A DNA stretch of 64,000 bases from Streptomyces sp. NBC_01235 (GTDB lineage: Bacteria > Actinomycetota > Actinomycetes > Streptomycetales > Streptomycetaceae). The stretch is taken from NCBI RefSeq assembly GCF_035989285.1, contig NZ_CP108513.1, forward strand, positions 9,486,001 to 9,550,000. The letters run 5' to 3'. The notes under the pieces were generated by a model that was given only the letters and a program-made list of their open reading frames with translations, was not told the origin of the DNA and made no database searches. Positions 23,558-33,160 of this stretch are shown in pieces. The stretch's first letter is position 1; every line of letters begins with the position of its first letter. The position numbers were made by a program, and so were the translations under genes.

Positions 23558-24301
23558 ATGTACAGCGAGTCGATCACCAACGGCGAGAGTGGGCCGAGTG
23601 CCACAGTGAGCCTGGTCGTGCCGGCCCTCAACGAGGCGCGGAACATCCCGTGGGTCTTCGAGCAGATCCCGGCATGCGTGGATGAGGTGATCCTTGTCGA
23701 CGGAGACTCCAGCGACGCGACGGTTCCCATGGCCCGGCACTGCCTGCCGACCGTGCGCTTCGTCCGGCAGGAGGGCCCGGGCAAGGGAAGCGCCCTGCGT
23801 GCGGGTTTTCTCGCAGCGGCCGGTGAGAATGTGGTGATGATGGACGCCGACGGCAGCATGTCGCCGGCCGAAATCCCCCATTACCTGCACTTCCTCCAGA
23901 ACGGCTACGACTTCGTCAAAGGCTCGAGGTTCGTCGAGGGCGGTGGCTCCCTGGACATCACTCCCATCAGGCGGATGGGGAATCAGGTGCTTCTGGCCGC
24001 CGCCAACCGGCTCTACCACGCGTCGTTGACCGATCTCTGCTACGGCTTCTGCGCCTTCCGGCGAAGCTTCCTGGATCAGTTGGACCTGCATGCCACCGGC
24101 TTCGAGATCGAGGCCGAGATGATCGTGCACGCCCTGCGTTCCGGGCTGCGCATCGCCGAGGTCCCCAGCCTTGAACTGCCCCGACGTAATGGCCGCTCCA
24201 ACCTGCATGCCATATCCGACGGGCGCCGGGTGCTGCGGACTCTGCTCTCGGAAAGGCCGGGCGCGCATTCCCTCACGGCGAGCGTGCGGACCGCGTCATG
24301 A
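23558..24301 (+). CDS. family 2 glycosyltransferase (DPM1/polyprenyl-phosphate type)
   Basis: This 247-aa GT-A enzyme has SLVVPALNEARNIPWVFEQI at residues 18-37, the metal-binding MMDADGSMSP near residue 94, and KGSRFVEGGGS near 127, a pattern shared with dolichyl/polyprenyl-phosphate hexose synthases. The C-terminal ELPRRNGRSNLHAISDGRR is also typical of that subgroup. It lacks membrane helices and would act at the inner membrane face, charging a lipid carrier or the nascent chain. ATG at 23558 follows GGAGG at 23541-23545 by about 12 bp. The next gene overlaps by ATGA. Confidence 0.88.
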   Translation: MYSESITNGESGPSATVSLVVPALNEARNIPWVFEQIPACVDEVILVDGDSSDATVPMARHCLPTVRFVRQEGPGKGSALRAGFLAAAGENVVMMDADGSMSPAEIPHYLHFLQNGYDFVKGSRFVEGGGSLDITPIRRMGNQVLLAAANRLYHASLTDLCYGFCAFRRSFLDQLDLHATGFEIEAEMIVHALRSGLRIAEVPSLELPRRNGRSNLHAISDGRRVLRTLLSERPGAHSLTASVRTAS

Positions 24302-25599
24302 CCTCCGTCGCGGTGCGTCCCACCCCCATCCGTGCCGGAGTCCGTGTGGTCGATGTCGATCTGGCCCGCCCGGGCGAGTTCCGGCTTCCGGCCGGCCCGC
24401 TGCTGCCCGAACCGCGGGGGCGGGTGCGCGCTCTCGTGCGACTCCATGGCCATCCGCTGGGCATGGTCAGTGCCGCGGACGCCTCCGGGGCCGCCGGCCT
24501 GTGGCGGGCGGTCACCCACGCCGCCCACGTGGAACTGGCAGATCAGCTCGCCAGGCATCGGGTCGCAGACCGTGCCGGAACTTTCGACGGCTGCTCCGCC
24601 GGGTGGCCCCCCTGTCAGGCCGTACGGCGCCGCACACTCCAGCAGGCACCCCCCATCAGCGTGATCGTGGCCACCCGTGACCGGCCCGAGCAGTTGCGTT
24701 GCTGCCTGCATTCGCTGCTGAGCCAGGACTACCCCGAGTTCGAGATCATCGTGGTCGACAACGCCCCGGCCGACGGTGCGGCCGAAGCCTTGGTTCGCGG
24801 CGAGTTCCCGGAGAAGGTCCTCTATGTCCGCGAACCTGTCGCCGGCCTGGCCCGCTCCCACAACCGGGCGCTGGTGCACGCCCGCGGAGCCGTCGTCGCC
24901 TTCACGGATGATGACACACTCGTCGATTCGGGATGGCTGGCCGCCCTGGCCGAGATGTTCGTGCGGGACTCACACGTCGGCTGTGTCACCGGACTGATCG
25001 TCCCCGCTGAGCTGGAGACTCCGGCGCAGACCGTGCTGGAGCGTCAGGGCGGCTTCGCCAAGGGGTACACACCTCGCACCTGGTCGCTGTCCGATCCCCC
25101 GGCGGACCCGCTCTTCCCCTTCACGGCCGGGCGTTTCGGCTCCGGAGCCAACATGGCCTTCCGCGCCGACGTACTCCGCTCGCTGGGCGGTTTCGACGCC
25201 GCCACCGGCGCCGGAACCCCTGCCCGTGGCGGTGACGACCTGCTCGCCTTCTTCGAGGTCCTGACTGCCGGTCATACGTTGGCGTACCAACCGGGTGCCA
25301 TCGTCTGGCACCGGCATCGTCGGACGCGGGACGCCGTAGCCGCACAAGTCTTCGGATACGGGGCGGGGCTCGCCGCCTATCTCACCGGTGCGATGGCCAG
25401 CGATCCTCGTAGGCTGCCCACCTTGCTGCGCAGGCTCCCCGGCGGCATCCACTACGCCATGACGCGAACGCGTGGGCGCCGAGCCGACCCCGAGGCCGAC
25501 TGGTCCTGGCGCCTTGCCCTCCTGGAAGTGCGCGGGATGGCATATGGCCCCTGCGGCTATCTGCGCGGACGTCTCACCGGCGAACCCGAACGATTCTGA
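24298..25599 (+). CDS. family 2 glycosyltransferase with ~115-aa N-terminal extension
   Basis: The GT-A domain begins at ISVIVATRDRPEQLRCCLHS (~residue 119). DDDTL near residue 202 is the metal site, and GANMAFRADVLRSLGGFD near 281 contains the acceptor-side motif. HRHRRTRDA near 341 and further C-terminal helices follow. The N-terminal ~115 residues (VVDVDLARPGEFRLPAGPLL onward) form a separate domain seen in some actinomycete GT2 proteins of unknown role. Coupled by ATGA to the previous glycosyltransferase. Sugar donor unknown. Confidence 0.85.
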   Translation: MTSVAVRPTPIRAGVRVVDVDLARPGEFRLPAGPLLPEPRGRVRALVRLHGHPLGMVSAADASGAAGLWRAVTHAAHVELADQLARHRVADRAGTFDGCSAGWPPCQAVRRRTLQQAPPISVIVATRDRPEQLRCCLHSLLSQDYPEFEIIVVDNAPADGAAEALVRGEFPEKVLYVREPVAGLARSHNRALVHARGAVVAFTDDDTLVDSGWLAALAEMFVRDSHVGCVTGLIVPAELETPAQTVLERQGGFAKGYTPRTWSLSDPPADPLFPFTAGRFGSGANMAFRADVLRSLGGFDAATGAGTPARGGDDLLAFFEVLTAGHTLAYQPGAIVWHRHRRTRDAVAAQVFGYGAGLAAYLTGAMASDPRRLPTLLRRLPGGIHYAMTRTRGRRADPEADWSWRLALLEVRGMAYGPCGYLRGRLTGEPERF

Positions 25600-25790
25600 C
25601 CGGACGCCTTACTGCGCCTGTCATGGCCTGCCGAATCGACGCTGTCCGTCCTGGTTCTCAGACCCACGCACATGCTGCTGCCGAACAGGGGCGTCGCCGG
25701 AGCCGACGTGTCCTGGCTCGCCGTCCACTGTCCGATCGCGGTCCCCGTCTTGGTGCGCCGGCGGCGATTGCTCGTAACCAAGAGGTCCCC

Positions 25791-26798
25791 ATGAATGACG
25801 CAATGCTCTCCACTCACCCCGTCTCCGCCCTGTCGGTCGTCGTCTGCGCCTACACCCTCGACCGGTGGGACGACCTGCGGGCCGCGATCGCGTCGGTGCT
25901 GACCCAGAACAGACCTGCGGACGAGGTCGTGCTGGTCGTTGACCACTGCCAGGCCCTGTACGAGCGGGCATCGAAGGCGCTGCCTGCTGTCCGGGTGGTG
26001 CCAAGCAGTGGGCCCCGCGGCCTGTCGGGGGCGCGCAACACGGGTGTGGCGGTCTCGCACGGTGACGTGGTCGCCTTCCTCGACGACGACGCGGCGGCCG
26101 AACCCGATTGGACCGACCGTCTGATGGCACACTACGACGATCCCAGGGTGGCGGGCGTCGGCGGACTGGTCAGACCGCGCTGGTCCACCCGGCGGCCGGT
26201 GTGGTTCCCCCCAGAGTTCGACTGGGTCGTCGGCTGCTCCTACCGGGGACTGCCCGAACGAACCGCTCCGGTACGCAACTTCATCGGAGCCAACATGTCG
26301 TTCCGCAGAACGGAGCTGCTTGCGGTCGGGGGATTCCTTGACACTCTGGGGCGGGTGAGCAACCGGCCGACCGCGGGGTGCGAAGAGACGGACTTGTGTC
26401 TGCGCATTACGGCCCGCCGCCCGGACGCCGTCCTGTTGTACGAGCCGGCCGCAGCGGTCCGCCACCGGGTCCCCGAAGCCCGTACCCGCTGGTCGTACTT
26501 CCGGTCCCGCTGCTACGGCGAGGGGCTGTCCAAGGCGCTGGTGGCACGGTACGACGGCAGCGGCCCGGCCCTGGCCAGCGAGCGCGCCTATCTGCGGACG
26601 ACCATTCCGCGGGCATTGGCCAGGAATCTGCGTCGGACGGGCCGCCCTGGCGCGGTGCGTACTCTGGGGGCGCTGTCCGCCGGGGTCTGCGCCACTGGCA
26701 CCGGTTACCTCGTCGGACGGCTCCGATCGCCGGGGCCACAGGACTTCTCACGGACGCCCCAGGTATCGACGGAGCCGTTGGCGGGAGGCAGCCCATGA
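25791..26798 (+). CDS. family 2 glycosyltransferase
   Basis: This 335-aa GT-A enzyme has LSVVVCAYTLDRWDDLRAAI at residues 14-33, FLDDDAAAEPDW near 91 (DxD-type metal site), IGANMSFRRTELLAVGGF near 165, and EETDLC near 200 (catalytic ED). The C-terminal part includes a hydrophobic stretch that may associate with the membrane. ATG at 25791 is chosen over an ORF start 168 bp upstream because the upstream codons resemble no GT. AAGAGG precedes the ATG. The 190-bp gap before it has no gene. The next gene starts at an overlapping ATGA. Confidence 0.85.
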   Translation: MNDAMLSTHPVSALSVVVCAYTLDRWDDLRAAIASVLTQNRPADEVVLVVDHCQALYERASKALPAVRVVPSSGPRGLSGARNTGVAVSHGDVVAFLDDDAAAEPDWTDRLMAHYDDPRVAGVGGLVRPRWSTRRPVWFPPEFDWVVGCSYRGLPERTAPVRNFIGANMSFRRTELLAVGGFLDTLGRVSNRPTAGCEETDLCLRITARRPDAVLLYEPAAAVRHRVPEARTRWSYFRSRCYGEGLSKALVARYDGSGPALASERAYLRTTIPRALARNLRRTGRPGAVRTLGALSAGVCATGTGYLVGRLRSPGPQDFSRTPQVSTEPLAGGSP

Positions 26799-27610
26799 AC
26801 GCCATACCCGTCTTCCTCTATCACGCGGTGTCCGACGACCCGCCGTCGTGGCTCGCGCCGTTCACGGTGAGTCCACGCACGTTCGTGGAGCACCTCGACG
26901 TCATCGCCGAAAGCGGCCTGCGCCTGGTCCCGCTGAGGCAGTTGGTGGCGGCGCTGCTCGGTGGCCCCCAACTGCCGCCCCGGTCCGCCGTGCTGACCTT
27001 CGATGACGGATACGCGGACTTCGCTTCCACGGTGGCTCCGCTGCTTTCCGCACGGGGACTTCCCGCCACTCTGTATGTCACCACCGGCGCCCTGACGACC
27101 CAGGGACCGCCGTCATGCCGCGGACCCTTCCCGTCCGTCGCCATGCTGAGCTGGGCTCAGGTCGGGGAACTGGACGAGGCCGGCTTCGAGATCGGCGGAC
27201 ACAGCAGGACTCATGCGCAACTCGACACCCTGCCGCGCAAGGCACTGAGGGAGGAAATCGGCGGATGCAAGCGGGAGCTCGAGGACGCCCTCGGTCATTC
27301 CCTCGATTCGTTCGCCTACCCGCACGGCTACTCGAGCAGCCGGGTTCGCGCGCTGGTGGGAGAGTCCGGCTGGACCTCGGCGGCCGCCATCCGAGCTGCT
27401 TCGGCCTTCAGCTCGTCCCGGGACGACCCGCTGTGGTTCGCCCGGCTCATGGTGCGGGCGGACACCGGCCGGGAACGCTTCCGACTTTGGACCCGGGGCG
27501 AGGGCGCCCCCGTCGCCCCGTTCGCCGAGGGAATACGCACCCGGGGTTGGCGGGCGTACCGCCGGGCGAGGGCGTCGGCCGGACGACCCTACCGGGCGCT
27601 TCCCGCCTGA
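26795..27610 (+). CDS. NodB-type polysaccharide deacetylase
   Basis: This 271-aa carbohydrate esterase family 4 protein has PVFLYHAVSDDPPSW at the start, the metal-binding LTFDDGYADF near residue 66 (catalytic base Asp and metal Asp), and GGHSRTHAQLDTLP near 135 with the two metal histidines. AYPHGYSSSRV near 173 is motif 3. It removes N- or O-acetyl groups from a glycan. No signal peptide is seen, so it may act on a cytosolic precursor or be exported by another route. Translationally coupled to the upstream GT2. Confidence 0.88.
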   Translation: MNAIPVFLYHAVSDDPPSWLAPFTVSPRTFVEHLDVIAESGLRLVPLRQLVAALLGGPQLPPRSAVLTFDDGYADFASTVAPLLSARGLPATLYVTTGALTTQGPPSCRGPFPSVAMLSWAQVGELDEAGFEIGGHSRTHAQLDTLPRKALREEIGGCKRELEDALGHSLDSFAYPHGYSSSRVRALVGESGWTSAAAIRAASAFSSSRDDPLWFARLMVRADTGRERFRLWTRGEGAPVAPFAEGIRTRGWRAYRRARASAGRPYRALPA

Positions 27611-27719
27611 CGGCCGCTGACGGTGCGTCAGCACTGCTGGACGCCCATCTGGTCCACGAGCAGTCTCCATCCGCTCAGGCGGAACGCTGTCGGCCTCCCG
27701 GGAAGCCGCGGGCAGTCTG

Positions 27720-29003
27720 TCACCGTGGGCCCCGGGTCCCGGCGACGACAGCGCGGGCGACTCTGCGCGCGGCGAGTCCGGTGCCGGCGACGAACCGTAG
27801 AACGGGGCCGAAGGTCGGAGCGGCGGCAAGCCCCGTGAAGAACAGACCGGGCACGGAGGACTCGAACCCGGCCGACAGGCGTGGGGCGCCGTCGAAGGTC
27901 TGCAGCTCCCGGCGGAGTTCGGACGACATCAGCCCGAGCCGGTCGATGTCCACGCGGTAACCCGTAGCGAGAAGCAGATGGTCAGCCTGCAGCGCCTCCG
28001 TCCGGCCGTCGGTGTCCACCACCTCGAGGCGCACGATCCCGTCCTCCGGTCGCGCAGAGCGCACGGTACGGCCGCACAACACCGGGAAGCGACCCTCCAC
28101 GCGCTGCCGCAGCCACCAGGCGCCGGAGGGTCCGAGCACGCTGTGGAGCAGCCGGGTGCGTACCCGTTCCGGCAGATGCCGGTAAGCGGCACCGCCGTAG
28201 CTGCAAGCCAACAGGGACCATCCGGGACCCAGAGGTGAGCCTGGTTTCACCATCCGTACGGGGCGGGACCGGTCGGCCGGTCGGTCGGTACTCGGGGGGT
28301 CACCGAACCCGACGGACGCGGCGCGGGCGACCACGGTGGGGAAGGCACCCGCTTCGTGCAGCAGGGCGGCGCTTTCCAACGCAGACTGCCCCGAACCGAG
28401 GACGGCAACCCGCTGCCCCGCGAACCCGGTCAGATCACGGTACCGACTGGTGTGGGAGACCAGACCGGCCGGGAAGGCGCCGCGCAGTTCGGGCGGCTCG
28501 TGAGCGAAAGCAACCTGTCCGGTGGCCATCACCACGTGCTCGGCGAGGAACTGCTCACCGGAGTCCAGGGTGACACCGAACAGGCCGTCCACGGCCTGAA
28601 CAGCGCGCACCCTCTGCCGCTCCACCTCGGGAACGCGGCGCTCCTGGAACCATCGTCCGTAGTGGATGAACTCCTCGACAGGGATCGGGTACAGATCGCC
28701 CACGGGTACGAGCCCCTGGCAGGCGCGGAAGTCCTCGAGCCGGTATCCGGACTCTGGCGCGGAGATGGAAGAGGCCGCGGGCACCGACTTGAGACACATG
28801 CCCTGGGGCATATGCGTATGCCAGCTCTCCATGGGTTCACCGAAAACGCGTCGCGGTACCCCTGCCGCACTCAGCCAAGCGGCCGTTGCGAGCCCGTACG
28901 GGCCGGCACCGACGACGACGACGGGTGCCCGTCGGCGGGAGTCACTGATCGCCTTGTTCTTGGCCGCTCTGTGCCGGGCGGCGGATCCGGTGCTCGGGGG
29001 CAT
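27720..29003 (-). CDS. FAD-dependent oxidoreductase (flavin monooxygenase-like)
   Basis: This 427-aa protein has an FAD Rossmann motif VVVVGAGPYGLATAAWL near residue 28 and a second NAD(P)H motif VAVLGSGQSALESAALL near 197, the two-dinucleotide layout of class B flavin monooxygenases and lysine/ornithine N-hydroxylases. LLLATGYRVDIDRLG near 353 is the ATG-type motif. ATG at 29003 follows GGGAG by 6 bp. It probably oxidises an amine or sulfur group on a small metabolite or sugar. Its place in a glycan locus is unexplained. It is downstream of the APH gene on the same strand. Confidence 0.82.
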   Translation of the reverse strand: MPPSTGSAARHRAAKNKAISDSRRRAPVVVVGAGPYGLATAAWLSAAGVPRRVFGEPMESWHTHMPQGMCLKSVPAASSISAPESGYRLEDFRACQGLVPVGDLYPIPVEEFIHYGRWFQERRVPEVERQRVRAVQAVDGLFGVTLDSGEQFLAEHVVMATGQVAFAHEPPELRGAFPAGLVSHTSRYRDLTGFAGQRVAVLGSGQSALESAALLHEAGAFPTVVARAASVGFGDPPSTDRPADRSRPVRMVKPGSPLGPGWSLLACSYGGAAYRHLPERVRTRLLHSVLGPSGAWWLRQRVEGRFPVLCGRTVRSARPEDGIVRLEVVDTDGRTEALQADHLLLATGYRVDIDRLGLMSSELRRELQTFDGAPRLSAGFESSVPGLFFTGLAAAPTFGPVLRFVAGTGLAARRVARAVVAGTRGPR

Positions 29004-29174
29004 GTCGACTCCCTTCTCGCGGCCTGCCTGGGACGCTGCTATCAGGGTGCATCCGCTGCAGACGGTCGGCCAGGCGACAGATGTCCGTCCGCTTCGCTTC
29101 CCCGGGCAGTGTGCCGACGCGCCAGGGCAGCAGAAACCGGGCGATGGCACGGGTGTGAAAGGGCAGCTGGTCCG

Positions 29175-30233
29175 TCATGACGCGGCGCCGGCCCATCGGC
29201 ACGACTCCCGCAGGACGGGTACGAGTGTGTCAGCGAGCCACCAGTGATTGTGCCCGAATCGTGGCGACTTGCGCAGGTTGCCCGCCACATGCCACAGCCA
29301 GGTCAGCAAGGTGAGTGCCAGCGGGTTGCCGGTGTCCTGGTCGGGATCCACTCCGGCGAGTGCGAGAAGAGCGCCGTCGGCATCGGACGGATGGCCGGTG
29401 CGCAGTGTGTCGGCGACCAGGTCACCGAGCGAGCGGCCAGTGAGCGTACTGCGCAGGGCCAGGACGAAAGTGTAGGCATCTATCTCACATGGACCGTCCA
29501 CGTGGGCGTTGCCCCAGTCGAAGACTCCTGTGACCCGAAGAGGTTCACCGTCGAGCAGCACATTTCCGGGGTGGTAGTCGCCGTGGGTCCAGCCCTCGAT
29601 CAGCACGGCGTCGGCCAGTGCCGCGTCCAGTCGATGGCGCAGCGCCTCGAGTGCTGCCGCGCCCCGGCCTGCGCCGTAACGAGGGATACCCGCACGGAGG
29701 ATCGTCAGCTGTGATTCGCACCAGGGTCCGGCCTGTTCGGCTGCTGGACGGCGACGACCGGTCGCCCCCCGCAGGTCCGCCAGCAGGCGTAGTGCGGGCG
29801 CAGCGGCGCGATCCGGGTTCCGTGGGTTGTTCCGTATCAGATGCTCGGCCTGGACACCCGGGAGCTTGTTCTGCAGGAGCGTTCCAGAGAGTCCCGGCCC
29901 TGATCCGACTGCCCGGGGCAGCACAGGGCGCCAGGGGCCGAGCCGCTCATCTGCGCCGAGTCGTTGCAGGGCTTTCCGCTCCCGGGCGACGGTGGTCGCC
30001 CCCCACCCGCTTCTCGGGTGCTTGACGACGACGTTCCACGAGCCTTGCCGCAGCTCGAACACCAGGAGGTCCGCCTGGAGCCGGGACGGGCGTCGGGTCA
30101 CGGTGATGTCGCACCGACCCATCCCGCGCACCAGCCGGTGGGCCCTTAGGCGGTCGTCCATACCGCCCAACGCTCGGGGAAAGTACAGGGGCAACAAACC
30201 GAGGAGTCGGGGCATCCTGGCCGGAGGGTTCAT
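29175..30233 (-). CDS. aminoglycoside-phosphotransferase-fold kinase, paralogue of 12001-13053
   Basis: This 352-aa protein has a VVVKHPRSGWG Lys segment, catalytic loop GWTHGDYHPGNVLLDG and metal motif TGVFDWGNAHVDGP, all intact. Its C-terminal TLLTWLWHVAGNLRKS matches the same region of the kinase at 12001. ATG at 30233 has GAAGAGG upstream; an earlier in-frame region overlaps the divergent ATP-grasp promoter. The pair of related kinases in one locus implies two phosphorylation steps or a duplication. It shares a 125-bp divergent promoter region with the ATP-grasp gene. Confidence 0.83.
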   Translation of the reverse strand: MNPPARMPRLLGLLPLYFPRALGGMDDRLRAHRLVRGMGRCDITVTRRPSRLQADLLVFELRQGSWNVVVKHPRSGWGATTVARERKALQRLGADERLGPWRPVLPRAVGSGPGLSGTLLQNKLPGVQAEHLIRNNPRNPDRAAAPALRLLADLRGATGRRRPAAEQAGPWCESQLTILRAGIPRYGAGRGAAALEALRHRLDAALADAVLIEGWTHGDYHPGNVLLDGEPLRVTGVFDWGNAHVDGPCEIDAYTFVLALRSTLTGRSLGDLVADTLRTGHPSDADGALLALAGVDPDQDTGNPLALTLLTWLWHVAGNLRKSPRFGHNHWWLADTLVPVLRESCRWAGAAS

Positions 30234-30358
30234 GCCAGACCTCTTCGAGTATGCGCAGGCGCGCTCCGCAGTACCTGAGATAATAGGATATGTACGATCT
30301 GTCTTCTTCTCCATGCTAGAGCCGCACCCGCACTGACTCCTTCCGAAAGAGAGGGTGG

Positions 30359-31579
30359 GTGGTCTCGTTGCTCGACGACGAGGTGCCCGTGCTCCTCGCC
30401 AAAGTCGGCCACTATCCACAGCATCACGGCGGCCTGGGCGTGGTACGAACGGTAGGGAGACTGGGTGTGCCGGTCCATGCGATCGTCGAGGACCGCTTCA
30501 CCCCTGTCGCGCTGTCACATCATGTGACACGCAGCTTCGTCTGGCCGACGACCGGGTGGGAGGAACCTGATCGGCTCACGGACGTGTTGCTTGCAATCGG
30601 CCGGGCGATCGGTAGGCGGTGTGTGCCGGTATCGACCGATGATGAGGTCGCGGTCCTGCTGGCCGAGTACGCCGACCGGCTGAAGGAGTGGTTCCTGCTC
30701 CCGCCCGTGCCGCCCGGCCTGCCGCGACTCCTGGCGGGTAAGGCGACCATGCACCGCATCTGCGCCGAGACCGGTGTGCCTTCGCCTCGGTCGCGAGCTC
30801 CGGCGGACCACGATGAGCTGATCGACGCGGGGCGTGAACTCGGCTACCCCTTGGTGCTCAAGAATCTGGAGCCGTTCAGTCGTCTGCGCACGCCTGCCGT
30901 CTGCGGCACGACGGTGGTGCGCGACGAACGCGAGCTGCTCGGCCGCTTCCAGGGCTCGATGCCGCCTGTCCTCATGCAGGAGTACATCCCGAGGCGGCAG
31001 GCGGAGGACTGGATCACCCACCTCTACTGCGGTCCAGGTGGCGTGGTGCGGGTCGTGTTCACCGGCCTGAAGCTGCGTTCCTGGCCGCCGTACGCAGGGG
31101 TGACCACTCGAGCCGTGGCGCTGCGCAACCCGGAGCTGGCTGAGTTGGCAGGCCATCTGTGCCGCAGTATCGGCTACAGCGGAGTGGCGGACCTGGACTG
31201 GCGATACGACCGCCGGGACGGCCGGTACAAACTGGTGGATTTCAACCCGCGTATCGGCGCCCAGTTCCGCCTCTTCGAAAACATTCACGGAGTCGACGTC
31301 GTGCGCGCGATGCATCTGGATCTGACCGGCCGAGAAGTACCCGATGGTCCTCAGGCCGAGGGGCGGATCTTCGTCGCCGGCCAACTGGATCTTCCATCGG
31401 TGGCGGTATGGCTGCGTACGGAGCGTCGGCTGCCACCTGATCTCCTGCATGAGAGGGCTACGGAACGGGCCTGGCTCTGCCGGGATGATCCGCTGCCGTC
31501 GGTGATCGAAGCGATCCGCTTCATGGGCTCGGTGACGCGTCGGCTGGCGAGGTCGACACGTGCCCGGATCGGTCAATGA
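30359..31579 (+). CDS. ATP-grasp family ligase
   Basis: This 406-aa protein has an N-terminal pre-ATP-grasp domain (PVLLAKVGHYPQHHGGLGVV), a central domain with GYPLVLKNLEPFSRLR (ATP-binding Lys), and ADLDWRYDRRDG then KLVDFNPRIGAQFRLF carrying the Mg-binding Asp/Asn pair. Family members form amide or thioester bonds via acyl-phosphates. The closest general type is the carboxylate-amine ligase group linked to D-alanine or peptide-tailoring. Start GTG at 30359 is preceded by AAAGAGAGG. Probable role is attaching an amino acid or similar to the glycan or its precursor (inference). Confidence 0.8.
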   Translation: MVSLLDDEVPVLLAKVGHYPQHHGGLGVVRTVGRLGVPVHAIVEDRFTPVALSHHVTRSFVWPTTGWEEPDRLTDVLLAIGRAIGRRCVPVSTDDEVAVLLAEYADRLKEWFLLPPVPPGLPRLLAGKATMHRICAETGVPSPRSRAPADHDELIDAGRELGYPLVLKNLEPFSRLRTPAVCGTTVVRDERELLGRFQGSMPPVLMQEYIPRRQAEDWITHLYCGPGGVVRVVFTGLKLRSWPPYAGVTTRAVALRNPELAELAGHLCRSIGYSGVADLDWRYDRRDGRYKLVDFNPRIGAQFRLFENIHGVDVVRAMHLDLTGREVPDGPQAEGRIFVAGQLDLPSVAVWLRTERRLPPDLLHERATERAWLCRDDPLPSVIEAIRFMGSVTRRLARSTRARIGQ

Positions 31580-31915
31580 CGTGGGGTTACGGCGGTGCAA
31601 CCGCACTACCGGAGTACTGCGTGCTCACGATGCCGAGCAAGGTTTGTCCGTCGACTGACGCGTAGATCAACGTGCGGGATCGAGGAGTCCTGCACGTCCG
31701 GTCGGTGAAGCCCTGGTGGATACTCATGTCGTGCTCAGCGTGAGTGCTTGACTGGATGACGGCATCCGTGGGGGCGCGAGTGCGTGTACCCGAGACATCG
31801 TCTGGATGGGACAGGGGCTGTACCGCCTTCCGCTGCCCGGGAACCTGGATCACCGGACCTCGAGCGGCGCCGGCCGGGGGAGAAGCGGCCGGCGCCTGAG
31901 GGTGCACCAGTCGGG
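31580..31915. other. 336-bp intergenic region with a possible 46-codon ORF
   Basis: Between the convergent ATP-grasp and GH16 genes. On the minus strand an ATG at 31727 opens MSIHQGFTDRTCRTPRSRTL and reads to a TAA near 31587. It resembles no known family, and no convincing ribosome site is seen. The region close to 31860-31900 is GC-rich and may terminate one or both transcripts. Nothing else is recognised. Confidence 0.4.
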
Positions 31916-33160
31916 TCAGTGCTGCCAGACCCTCACGTAGTCGACCATCATGTCGGCGGGGACCTGAGTGGGTCCGCCATGGATGGAGCTGATGGCGTTG
32001 TTGAGGATCAGATACATCGGAGCGGACGTGATCCCGGACGTGATCTGTCCGACCTGCTTGCCGTCGTAGTAGAACGTGACCGAGCCCTGCTTCCACTCGG
32101 CGCCGTAGGTATGCCATCCGGTGTAGGAGCCGGAGGCGCAGCCGCCCGGACCGCCGGAGGAGGAGTGGAAGTGGTAGCAGGCTGAGCCACCGAGACCCTC
32201 CATGACATCCATCTCGCCGTCGGTCGGCCAATTCTGCCCGTCCGTCCAGAAGGCCGGCCAGTTGGCGATCTGTGTGCCGGACGCGGGAGTGTAGATACGG
32301 GATTCGAAAGCGCCGTAGGTGAACTGGGCCTTCCCGTTGCTCTCCACCAGGCCGGAGACGTAGGGATACGTCTTGCCGTTGACCGTTGTCGGCTGCTGGA
32401 TGGCCTTCAGATGGAGGTATCCGCCGCTGACGCTTACCTGTGACGGGGCATAGGCGGACTCTTCGGCGGAGTTGACGGGCGGGGTGGTGCAGCCGGAACA
32501 TCCGAGCCAGTTCGGGTTCCACTTGGAGCCATCAAGGGCCGTGCCGCTGAATTCGTCGCTGAATACGTTGCGCCACGTCCCTGGGATACCCAGTGGTGCG
32601 TTGGCGGTTGCCGAAGACGCCGTGGGCGTGGGCGTGGGTGAGGCGGTTGGCGTTGAGGTGGAGCCGGAAGCGGAAGCTGTGGCCGTCGGTGTTGCTGTCG
32701 GCAGGGGCGTGGAGCTGGCTCCAGAGGTGAAGGAATTCACCGGGGAAAGGCGGTACCAGTCACCGTGCAGCTTGTATGAGACGAAATAGGTGTAAGTGCC
32801 TGTGGGGAATGTCCGACTGCCCGAGGTGTAGCTGGTGGGCGAAGTGGTGAGGGTGGGCGCGGTGGCTCCGGGGAAATCATAGACTCCGCCGTTGGCAGAT
32901 CGCGCGGCGACAGCCAGTGCCTGTACCTTGATCGTTTTCGTGGCGTGAACCCGCGCGGTGGCTTTGAGCTGTCCGTCCGGTGCCGCCGACAGGGACAGGG
33001 AGTCGACGACGACGGCTGTTGTCGATGCTTTGGCCTGTGCGGCCTGGGTGAGGGTGCCTCCGGTGAGGGCGGCGGCGGCGAGTACGAGGGCGCCCACCTT
33101 TGCCCGCGTGGAAAAGGGGCGGCGGCGTCGCGGAATTCCAGCTCTGTTTTTTGTTGGCAT
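31916..33160 (-). CDS. secreted GH16 endo-beta-glucanase-like enzyme with Thr/Pro linker
   Basis: This 414-aa protein has a Sec (possibly Tat-like RRRR) signal at 1-43, a ~100-aa N-terminal beta domain (50-150), a Thr/Pro/Ser linker (150-187) and a GH16 domain to the C-terminus. GEMDVMEG (nucleophile Glu316, Asp318, acid/base Glu321) is intact, and DYVRVWQH ends the fold. The NPNWLGCSGC motif suggests disulfide-stabilised loops. It is likely to act on beta-1,3-glucan-type polymers outside the cell, either as the second processing enzyme of this glycan locus or as a degrader of foreign glucan. ATG at 33160. Confidence 0.9.
   Translation of the reverse strand: MPTKNRAGIPRRRRPFSTRAKVGALVLAAAALTGGTLTQAAQAKASTTAVVVDSLSLSAAPDGQLKATARVHATKTIKVQALAVAARSANGGVYDFPGATAPTLTTSPTSYTSGSRTFPTGTYTYFVSYKLHGDWYRLSPVNSFTSGASSTPLPTATPTATASASGSTSTPTASPTPTPTASSATANAPLGIPGTWRNVFSDEFSGTALDGSKWNPNWLGCSGCTTPPVNSAEESAYAPSQVSVSGGYLHLKAIQQPTTVNGKTYPYVSGLVESNGKAQFTYGAFESRIYTPASGTQIANWPAFWTDGQNWPTDGEMDVMEGLGGSACYHFHSSSGGPGGCASGSYTGWHTYGAEWKQGSVTFYYDGKQVGQITSGITSAPMYLILNNAISSIHGGPTQVPADMMVDYVRVWQH

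Noticed and set aside
30285..30300. Possible fourth copy of the A+T-rich regulatory motif near the ATP-grasp/APH promoter
   Set aside because: Only TATGTACGAT resembles the others; too degenerate to claim.
31587..31727. 46-aa minus-strand ORF downstream of GH16
   Set aside because: No ribosome site and no homology; mentioned in the gap entry but not called as a gene.
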